From contig OZ242031.1 in the NCBI GenBank assembly GCA_965205045.1, positions 1,736,001 through 1,800,000 of the forward strand: 64,000 nucleotides of DNA, in the 5' to 3' direction. The stretch's first letter is position 1. Each line of letters begins with the position of its first letter. The translations under genes and the position numbers were made by a program. Below, in pieces: positions 1 through 7,311 of the stretch. Source of the stretch: UBA6522 sp965205045 (lineage in GTDB: Bacteria; Pseudomonadota; Gammaproteobacteria; Steroidobacterales; Rariloculaceae). The notes under the pieces were generated by a model. It saw only the letters and a program-made list of their open reading frames with translations. It was not told the origin of the DNA and searched no databases.

Positions 1-2
1 GA

Positions 3-1171
3 CGTTTCTCCGACAGCGCGTTTGCGTCAGGGTTAGAGCGGTTCGTACTTGAAGCTCGGCAACTCGAAAAATTTCAGACCCTGCCGGGCGTCGTTTGCGT
101 ACGGACATTTTTCCGGGCGAATGGCACAGCCTATCTGGTGTTGTCGGGCGCGGCGCCGATCGCGCTGGTGGTGGTTTCGGTGCCGGTGTCGTGGTACTTC
201 TCGAACGGGTTGATGCCAGATCCGCAGCCGTTCACGATCATGGCCACTCCGGCGGACGCCACGGTTCGTTTTTCCGATCTTGGGGAGACTTACGCGCCGG
301 GCATGCGTTTGGCGGCGGGGACCTACCGTGTGTGGGTCGGCGCCGAGGGTTATGAACCGTGGGAGGGCACCATTGCGCATGGCGCGGAACCCACGCGGCA
401 CACTGTTGTCCTCGCGCTCTTGCCAGTCGGTTCGTCCTTTGCCGACGCGTTGAGTTCGGGTGGGCAGGGGCCAGAGATGGTGGCGATACAGGCGGGGCGG
501 TTCCGGATGGGCTGCGTGTCGGGCCGGGCTTGTTTCGATGATCTTCCGGTTCACGAGGTGACGATTCCCCGGGCGTTCGCGGTCTCGAAACACGAGGTGA
601 CGTTCGCGGATTGGGACCGGTGCGCGGCTGCCGGGGGATGCGGCCGACGCCGCCCGGACGATGAAGGCTGGGGCCGCGGCCGGCGACCGGTGATCAACGT
701 GTCGTGGGACGACGTGCGGGAGTATGTGGAGTGGTTGTCGCGGCAGACGGGGGCGACGTACCGGTTGTTGAGCGAGGCCGAGTGGGAGTACGTTGCACGG
801 GCGGGGACATCGACGGCGTACAGTTGGGGCAGCGACATTGGGTCGAACCGGGCGAACTGCTACGGGTGCGGCAGCCGGTGGGACATCAGGCAAACCGCGC
901 CGGTGGGATCTTTTGCCGCCAACGCCTTTGGCGTGCACGACATGCACGGCAACGTGTGGGAGTGGGTGGGGGATTGCTGGAACGGAAGTTACGCGGGCGC
1001 GCCGTCGGACGGCAGCGCTTGGCGCGGCGGGGATTGCTACCGGCGCGTGTTGCGTGGCGGTTCCTGGTACTCCTCCCGTGGTACCTGCGCTTGGCGTACC
1101 GCTTCAGGAACTCCTCCGGGTACCGGAACAGCCTCAACGGGTTCCGTGTGGCCCGGACGCTCACGCCTTGA
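3..1171 (+). pseudogene. Broken Ser/Thr kinase-PEGA-FGE protein (5' end outside window)
   Basis: The frame is open from base 3. It starts inside a kinase N-lobe (GLERFVLEARQLEKF, then FFRANGTAYLV, matching the helix-C to hinge region of the kinases at 4.5-10 kb). It then jumps straight to a hydrophobic segment (about 138-195) and a PEGA-like repeat (about 230-420), so the HRD and DFG parts of the kinase have been deleted. An FGE-sulfatase/C-lectin domain follows (EMVAIQAGRFRMGC, then NVWEWVGDCWN). At the C-terminal GGSW motif the frame is lost. One base is missing around 1071-1078, and the conserved tail ending FRVARTLTP is in another frame, stopping at 1171; without correction the first frame runs on to 1391. 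Family knowledge: FGE-like domains are common DGR targets. Deletion plus frameshift make this a pseudogene; an assembly error could explain the frameshift but not the missing kinase core. Confidence 0.8.
1068..1171 (+). other. DGR-type variable region VR1 (C-terminus of FGE-like domain)
   Basis: This stretch runs from just after the GGSW codons to the stop. In the FRVARTLTP frame the non-conserved codons are almost all NNC (tac, ttc, aac, tcc, tac, aac, agc, ctc, aac). The intervening conserved codons (ctg cgc, gcg, cgc, cgg) and the last 24 bases match those of the copy at 12653-12756. This is what adenine-directed mutagenesis of AAC codons produces in DGR variable regions. No template repeat or reverse transcriptase is visible in the window. 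Confidence 0.65.
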
Positions 1172-1388
1172 ATCCTTGCCTCTTTACCTCTTGCGGCACT
1201 CTTCTGGCAGTTCCAATGGGCCGAACCTGCTGCGGGCGCCGAGCGTCACGACACCGACCGCGTGGAAGTCCCCATTGCGAATTCCGCCAGGGCGGTGGCC
1301 GTCCGCTTCAACCACCTCAGCCGGGCCGGGCCTGATGTCGCCACTGAAGCGGGGAGGGGTGCATCCGCGAGCGACGCGCCGCAGCCTA

Positions 1389-1529
1389 TGAGAAGTGGTC
1401 CCCAATTTTCGGACAGGGTTGTTGGAACAGGTCTTGCGCTAGTGAGAGGCCCCCGCGGCGATGGCAAAGCGACGCAATCATTCGCCTGATTTCAAGGCGA
1501 GCAAGGCGCTGCGGGCAAAGTGCGGATAA
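1389..1529 (+). mobile_element. IS3-family remnant: left end and start of orfA
   Basis: At 1389 a terminal-repeat-like end begins (TGAGAAGTGGTCCCC followed by a TTTTCGGACAGG-type stretch). At 1461 an ATG opens a reading frame beginning MAKRRNHSPDFKA, the characteristic N-terminus of IS3-family OrfA (HTH protein). It leaves the family sequence after 13 codons and stops at 1527-1529. Only this tip of the element remains; the rest of 1530-1715 shows nothing I recognise. Confidence 0.65.
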
Positions 1530-1715
1530 CTCCTCGACGACTGGGTTACTGGCAATCTCCGATCAGCGGTCGCGCAAGCAGTCTGAAGATGTCCCGACGC
1601 GTCGGCACGATGCTTTTGCGCCGCCGGTCAGCCAGGAAGAATTAAACAGCCAAGAAGAAATAACATTGAGTCTGCAACCACTATCGAATCGAACTGAGCA
1701 CAAAACCTCACGGCC

Positions 1716-2327
1716 CTATTGCAGTCTCTTCGCCGCGCCTCCTAACATTTGTTGGTGTGATCGAACAAGTTCGGTCGCCCGTTGAACTATCTCCTCCCGA
1801 CCCAAATGCGTGCTGGAAGATCGACGAAAATGATGTTCAACAGAAAACGGGTCGAATGAGAAAAGCTCCGTTTGTTTCGATGTGTAAGGCGCAAGCCTGA
1901 ATTCCGAGCAAACAAATCTAATCCCTTCTCCATTCAGAAACTTGATTATCTTCTCCGCCAACGCCTTATCGCGACCTTTGTACAGGGATATGTGAGGGTT
2001 AAAACCGTACTTGTTCTTCGGATAATCCGGTTTCCACCATATTTTGCGCAGCCCTTCACTATAAACCTTGATGTAAACAATAAATTCATTAGGATTCGAA
2101 AACATTCCCACGCCTTGAATAAGAATCGGTTCACCTTCAAGTACACTTTGAAATCTCCTAACGACACTTACCTTAATCGAACTCTTGTACGGGCCGCGTA
2201 CCGTAACGTGTATTCTGGAACTCAGATTCCCGCCCGTAAACTGATTTCTCAATTGAAACAATAGATCATTAATTTCCGGATCCAGAAATTCCAGAAACAA
2301 GAATCTCTGGGAATTTTTTGACGCCAT
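1716..2327 (-). CDS. 2H phosphoesterase / 2'-5' RNA ligase-like protein
   Basis: This 203-aa protein has the two H-x-(T/S) motifs that define the 2H phosphoesterase superfamily: HVTVRGPY near residue 40 and NPHISLYKG near residue 112, at the usual spacing. Members hydrolyse or form 2'-5' phosphodiester bonds in RNA or cyclic nucleotides. The substrate here is unknown. The gene is AT-richer than its neighbours, suggesting transfer. Its start lies 2 bases after the stop of the nucleotidyltransferase-like gene upstream (2330-2992), so the two were probably co-transcribed. The C-terminal 40 residues (after SSTHLGREE) are not part of the core fold. Superfamily is fairly sure, biological role is not. 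Confidence 0.7.
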   Translation of the reverse strand: MASKNSQRFLFLEFLDPEINDLLFQLRNQFTGGNLSSRIHVTVRGPYKSSIKVSVVRRFQSVLEGEPILIQGVGMFSNPNEFIVYIKVYSEGLRKIWWKPDYPKNKYGFNPHISLYKGRDKALAEKIIKFLNGEGIRFVCSEFRLAPYTSKQTELFSFDPFSVEHHFRRSSSTHLGREEIVQRATELVRSHQQMLGGAAKRLQ

Positions 2328-2329
2328 CG

Positions 2330-2992
2330 CTACAACACCAAGTATTTTTTCATATCTGGATCAAGAGCTTCATGAGTTACAACCGCATATATAAAATCAG
2401 AGAATCTCCTGGCGACCATTCTGGATTCTTTATCCAATTCCTCAAGTTTCCCCTCCAGATCTACACTTTCAATTTCCTTCCAACTCAGGAAGGCTTCATA
2501 GTCATCAAGAAATTGACCATACCTCTGCAACAAAGATTCATCGCCTAGAAAACCCAGTCCGAAAGCGAACCTCTGATGAGGAGATAATTCCACGAGCTTG
2601 CGCACGGCGTCCTCGTTATCAATATTTCCTGCCAAAATAGGAAAAATCGTTCCAAATACTGTTAACATTCGGCTGAATTTGAGATTTATATTCTTTTTCC
2701 TCCATGGCCTACTCGGATTATCTCTGATTAATTCGTAATTTAGGCAAAGCGTTCTCCAGTATCTCAACAAGTCATTGAGCAAAAACAACGGTCGAAATGA
2801 TCGTTTTCCCCGTTTATCCCTGAAGTAATACGCGATGATCCGCTGAAGCGATTCCGCATAGGCATCTTCTCCACAAACACACCTACTTTCTAGAAGTAGC
2901 AGCATTCGGGCGGTAAATAGATTTTCGCTATCGTCATGTGGTGCGCCTAGAGACTCCAACATGGCCTCTTGAGAATAAACTTTATTATGCAT
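2330..2992 (-). pseudogene. 5'-truncated nucleotidyltransferase-like protein, C-terminal part
   Basis: The 220 residues contain a helical region (PLFLLNDLLRYWRTLCLNYE, then WRKKNINLKFSRML) that I recognise from the C-terminal half of a family of predicted nucleotidyltransferase-domain proteins. In that family a catalytic GSxxR...D-x-D domain of roughly 100 residues should precede it. No such domain is in frame upstream; the gene begins MHNKVYSQEAMLESLG right beside the IS1380 debris at 3.1-3.6 kb. I infer loss of the catalytic half, though a free-standing C-terminal protein cannot be ruled out. It is AT-rich like the adjoining 2H phosphoesterase gene, with which it forms a pair. Confidence 0.5.
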
Positions 2993-3139
2993 TTTGCGCG
3001 TATCGTCAACTTATGCATAAGCCCAAACAGTACCGACGGTAGATCGGTGAAGGAACTGGTCCGGTCTGCCTCCCGTGCACCGTATTGTCAGTGACATTGT
3101 CCAGCAGCAATTCCTGCAGTGCCGCCTTTAATGGGCCAT

Positions 3140-3600
3140 GAATCGATTCACTGGCACCTCATGAATGCGTCATGCGGTCTCTCCCCATGGCGGTTCTCGA
3201 ACCGGACAAAAATAGCGGCGCTGGCAATGGATTGATCACGCCCACCACCGTCTGGCGTCACTTCGCGCCGAAGAGCGTCGTGGTCGTCCGCGCGTTCGCG
3301 CTCTTGCGCCAAGGCGTATATCCGTTGGCGAAGCAGCGAGCCTAGGTCGCGCGCGCAACGGGCACCTCGGTGCGGATACCGAGTATCTTGGCCACCGCCC
3401 CGGTCAAGTCGGTCAAACTGAAGTGCCGGTCGTCGGCTTGGCGCAGCAACGGGGCACCGCCGTCGAAGGTCAGTTGCCCGTCGGCGAGACGGACTTGTGC
3501 CACGCGGCGACTGACGCGTGGACGCCGACGCGTTTTCTGACAGCATGGCGTCACAGCTGTACCTGCTTCGATATCCGCAAAACTAACTGAATTATACCAA
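3140..3600 (-). pseudogene. IS1380-family transposase remnant (N-terminal part, frameshifted)
   Basis: Read on the minus strand in several frames, the stretch resembles the start of IS1380-type transposases. First comes a VRLADGQLTFDGGAPLLRQAD segment of about 65 residues (3342-3540). A second frame continues LLRQRIYALAQERERADDHD, then SIASAAIFVRFENRHGER, and a third gives RIHEVPVNRFMAH before a stop near 3133. Order and spacing follow the family (FDGG motif, then the LRQRIYALAQGYEDLNDHD-type motif, then xLASxxTLxRxENR). At least two frameshifts and loss of the whole catalytic core make it inactive. A TATAAT hexamer lies just upstream (3591-3596 on the minus strand). Confidence 0.65.
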
Positions 3601-3815
3601 ACGCGCATGATCGGGGCTTTTCGCACACTCCGCCGGTCATGAAAAAGGGCATTGGCGCGACGGCGAACCGGCAATCGTCGTGCGCCCGCTGGCGCGCATC
3701 CGCCGGTTCGGCCTGTGCGGCGCCGGCATCCCCTCCGACCCGTTCGGCGCCAACGGGCCGCGCATCCTGGAGGGCCCTTGCCCGCCGCCTGGCCCCGGAG
3801 CGGACCCTGGACCGG

Positions 3816-3885
3816 CAGCAATTCCCGCCATCTGCGGAACGCCAGTGATTCCGGGGTGTTCCGGGGGGTTGGAAAAAAGTCATTA
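3816..3885 (+). mobile_element. Solo left end of an IS4-like element
   Basis: About 65 bases here match the left end of the complete element at 27640-27704, starting with the same terminal repeat (CAGCAATTCCCGC) and continuing through CGCCAGTGATT and GGTTGGAAAAA, with only a handful of differences. No transposase follows. The end abuts the break in the kinase fragment at 3889-4371, so an insertion and later deletion probably removed that gene's 3' part. The 3600-3815 stretch between this and the IS1380 debris is GC-rich and contains no gene I recognise. Confidence 0.6.
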
Positions 3886-3888
3886 TGG

Positions 3889-4371
3889 TTATCTTGTCAA
3901 CACGCCGCTGGCATGAACCTGGGCCAACCCGTCGGTAACCGGCAGGACGTGTTTGCGAATATCCGCTTCGGTGAGGGCGCCGCTGCGTTTCAGGAATTCC
4001 GACAACGGTTCGCCATCGACGTACTCCATGACGATGTACCGCGTGCCGCGGGCCTCGAGAAATCGCTGCACGCGTACGATGTTGGGATGATCGAACTGCG
4101 CCAGCGACCGCGCTTCGTCCAGAAACCGGTCGAGGCCCCACAGGAAGTCGGGTTCATTCTCGGCGGAGTTGACAACCACCGAGTCGTCGGTGTCGCGCAT
4201 GGCAAGGTCGGTAGGCAGGTATTCCTTGATCGCAACGCGATGGCCGAGATGCTCGTCGACGGCGGTGTAGGTGATTCCGAAGCCGCCCGCGCTCAGATAG
4301 CGCTCGATACGGTACTCGCCGAGGCGGTGGCCTGGCGGAAGGACATAATGGTGGCCGTGACTTCCGGGCAT
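3889..4371 (-). pseudogene. 3'-truncated Ser/Thr protein kinase
   Basis: The 160-residue frame is a close paralogue of the kinase at 4549-7090. It has the glycine loop (LSAGGFGITY, near residue 27), the catalytic lysine in VAIKEYLP, and helix C (FLDEARSLAQFDHPNIVRV). It breaks off immediately before the HRD catalytic loop: HASGVL is followed by TR and a stop where paralogues read HRDIKPGN. Similarity to the paralogue's DNA ends at about 3899, next to the solo IS end at 3816-3885. No catalytic Asp, DFG motif or C-lobe is left, so no kinase activity is expected. The upstream promoter region is conserved with the paralogue. Confidence 0.85.
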
Positions 4372-4398
4372 GGGAAAGCGATGTTGAATTTCGGTTCA

Positions 4399-4427
4399 AC
4401 AATCTCACGCACCCGTCAAAGGGTCAA
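4399..4427 (-). promoter_or_regulatory. Candidate promoter of truncated kinase, conserved in its paralogue
   Basis: On the minus strand TTGACC (4427-4422) and GATTGT (4404-4399) are separated by 17 bases. The same two hexamers with the same 17-base spacing occur upstream of the paralogue at 7118-7146, and much of the surrounding 50 bases is shared. The -10 box is a weak match to consensus. Confidence 0.4.
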
Positions 4428-4548
4428 GCACGCAGAATTCGCTCAGGGGGAGCCCGATTCCAATTGTGGTTGTCGCTGCAAAGGCCCCAGTGCGCGATCT
4501 TGAAGAGGCTTTGTGAAAGTAGCTCAGATTGTCCGTTGACGACCTTGG

Positions 4549-7090
4549 CTACCGCACTCTTAAGTTGTCGGACCTATTGGACCACTCAGTGACCCGACGA
4601 GAGGAAGTCGAAATCTGCACGGTGCTGCGTCCATAGGACCAGACCTCGTGGCCCGACAAGCGATATGCAGCAATGCTCGTAGGCGTTCCTTGGAGGCGGA
4701 GAACGTCATCTTCATGTGAACCGCAGGAAAATGTCGAGGAGCGCAACACATCTTCTTCTTGACGCCCTGCTTGCTGTAACGGACGTACTGGCGAAGAAGT
4801 GTTTACGCGAAGTTCATAATCTCCCACTTCACCAGCGGCATAGCTACTTGCCACAATCAAGTATTCCCCGCTTTCAGTAAGATCAACTGTCATCCGAGCA
4901 TCTGTTTCTTCGCCCGCGTCGTCGTCTTCTGCGACGAGTTCCGAGTCTTGCATGTTTACGAGCATAAGTAGTGCATCGAAACTCGCAGAACTCAAGTCAA
5001 CGACGAGGGTCTGTCCCGCTTCAGCTTGAACCGACCTAAAGGTCCCCGTACGCTCCAGAAGGAAGTTCGTAGTCTCCAGACTCCAGCGATCCTATGGCTG
5101 TTCCGTCACCCGGCAGTTGAGCGAGCGAGAGAGCCAGCTCAATGCGGTGTAGCGTTGGTGTCGTTATGTCATGATCGACTGATTCAACCACTGTTTCATA
5201 GCCCGGTGCACTGACCTCCACGCGATAGCTGCCAGCCGACAACATCATTCCCGGTTCGTACACAGGTGAGATATTCAAGATTCGAACACGCGCCTCTTGC
5301 GGTTCCGTCATTACGGTGAACGCTTGTCGCATCGGATTTAACGCAATCCTGTGTTCTGGGGATTGCGCGGTGTGAACAAGGAATTGGGACTGAGTCTCAT
5401 AGCCGGGAGCGCTCACTCGGACGTAATATGTCCCTTGGGGCAGTTCCATTCCCGCAGCATATATTTCTTGCCGGTTCCTAAACTCAACAACTGCATCGCT
5501 GGGATCAGTAATTACTGTGATTGGTATCGGTTGCTGAGAAGTCGGTTGGGCTCCTGAATCGATTTCTCCGTTTGAAAGAAATTCAAATGACGTTAGCGCA
5601 CCAAATACAATTACTGATGCGCCCAGTCCTAGCGAACCGTACAGGGTGATGTAACGCCAAGCCTTTGCCCAGTTCATTCTCGATGAATTACCGGTCGTTG
5701 ATCTTCGCCTTGGTGCCGTTGGGCATTGCTTGGCCCCGGTTTGAAGGGGCGACAGACGCCTCAGCCCACGCCAAAATAGTCCAATCAGAAGAAAGATTGC
5801 TGTCCAGATAATTGTCCCGAAAACTGCCGTTAATGTTGCGATTGTTGCTGGGTATACGACGTCTTCGGCACCAGTGCTCCATCCGGAAATCGCTCCGGCG
5901 GCAACAAGCCAAGTGATCCACCCTCTCCGTGCCCTAAAGTAGGCGACTCGACCGAGTGACCAGTGGAAAGCAGTTCCGATGGCAAAAGTAATGGATCCGA
6001 GAATCAGCGACTCGACGATGAGCAATACCCATTGCCCGGCCGCCACGGGTTCACCGAGCGCTCCACTTAGAGCGAAACTGGCTACCGTTAGGTGGAACGC
6101 CATCACGGCAATTGCTCGAATTAGCCCAGCACGGAATGAGGACGACTTGCTTTGGTTGGTTTTGCGGGTATCGTTGGTTGATTCCCTGGATTTCCTGCGC
6201 TCGATGTCGTCGGAGGCGACACTATCGAGAAACCTTCCGACGTCCTGAGGTCGTTGGTCCGCTCGAATTCGCAGCGCCGCGTCAATGGCCGTAAGCAGGC
6301 CAGCGCTGTAGTTGCCCTTGGCCGCTTCGGTCACGGGAATCAACCCGTCCCGGTCTTCCAGCACGCGTTCTGTCGCGGCCATCGGTGTCTCGCCCGTCAC
6401 GCACCGGTACAACACCGCGCCCAAGGCATAGATATCTGTCGCCGGGGACTGTTTGGCTCTCGTCGAGTACTGCTCAAGTGGCGCATAACCCTCCGTCAGC
6501 ACGCTGGTCACGCTTCTGGATTTCGTGCTGACCGCCTCCCTGGCGGATCCGAAATCGATCAGCACGGGAACGCCGTTATAGCGGATCATGATGTTTCCAG
6601 GCTTTATGTCACGATGCAGCACGCCACCGGCATGTATATGGGCCAACCCGTCAGTGATAGGCAGAATGTGTTCGCGAATCTCTGCCTCCGTAAGTGTGCA
6701 GCTGCGTTTCAGCATTTCGGACAGCGGTTCGCCGTCGACGTACTCCATTACGATGTACCGTGTGCCGTGCGCACGAAGAAAGCGCTGGACCCGCACGATA
6801 TTTGGATGATCGAATTGCGCCAACGACCGGGCCTCATCCAAAAACCGGTCGAGACCCCACTGGAAGTCCTCTTCATCCTCGGACGACGTGGCCACGACTG
6901 AGTTATCGGCGTCGCGCACTGCGAGATCGGTAGGCAGATATTCCTTTATTGCTACGCGATGGCCAAGGTTCTCGTCTATAGCCGCGTACGTGATACCAAA
7001 CCCGCCTGAACCAAGGTATCGCTCGATACGGTATTCGCCGAGGCAATGACCTGGCGGAAGCGCGTATCGGTGGCCGTTACTTGCAATCAT
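4549..7090 (-). CDS. Membrane Ser/Thr protein kinase with PEGA and PPC domains, needing a +1 frameshift
   Basis: The first frame (7090-5036, 684 aa) holds a full kinase: GSGGFG near residue 28, VAIKEYLP, HRDIKPGN near 159, IDFGSA near 178. About five membrane segments follow (roughly 323-345, 353-375, 392-405, 413-437, 482-500), then two PEGA-like repeats (about 522-655). It stops at TAG 5036-5038 just inside a pre-peptidase C-terminal-like domain (GSLESGDYELPSGAYGDL). The next 162 codons in the +1 frame supply the rest (AEAGQTLVVDLSS, GEYLIVASSYAAGEVGDYEL) and a C-terminal tail (VLRLQGTPTSI, SRRVTEW) ending at 4549. Read together they make one protein of about 846 aa, probably a membrane kinase with an extracytoplasmic sensor or ligand-binding part. 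The shift may be a mutation, an assembly error or programmed (see the site at 5034-5050). Part of a kinase array next to a PP2C phosphatase. Confidence 0.8.
5034..5050 (-). other. RF2-like +1 frameshift motif (CTT TAG G)
   Basis: Minus-strand codons are TAC GGG GAC CTT TAG G. Slipping the CTT-reading tRNA forward one base onto TTT restores exactly the frame of the downstream PPC domain. The release factor 2 gene (prfB) uses CTT TGA C behind an AGGGGG Shine-Dalgarno-like element. Here a GGGG lies two bases upstream of CTT, and the stop is TAG rather than TGA. The resemblance is real; function is inference. Confidence 0.35.
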
Positions 7091-7117
7091 GGGTTTGCGA
7101 CTCTTGATGTTGGTTGA

Positions 7118-7146
7118 ACAATCTCACGCACTCGATAATGGGTCAA
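7118..7146 (-). promoter_or_regulatory. Candidate promoter of the kinase-PPC gene
   Basis: Minus strand TTGACC (7146-7141), 17-base spacer, GATTGT (7123-7118), 28 bases before the ATG at 7090. The arrangement is duplicated upstream of the truncated paralogue (4399-4427), so it was copied with the gene or is under selection. The rest of 7147-7311 shows nothing recognisable. Confidence 0.4.
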
Positions 7147-7311
7147 GCCCATGCAACTGGCTCAGGACGAACCGGTTTCAAACTATGATTTTCGCTGGAG
7201 CGGCGCTCGCCAATTGCGAATGCGCCGTGGGCAAGGCCCAAATAATCCCTTGACGATCTCGGCCATATGCAACCCAGCGTTAACGCCAATGACTGCGTGA
7301 GCGGGTTCCAT

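Noticed and set aside
33..947. Minus-strand frame across the kinase-FGE pseudogene
   Set aside because: The plus strand carries clear PEGA and FGE motifs over the same bases; the antisense frame is arginine- and proline-rich without motifs.
3551..4141. 196-codon minus-strand frame across the solo IS end and kinase fragment
   Set aside because: It runs out of frame through the recognisable kinase codons and then through IS debris; it is a chance frame.
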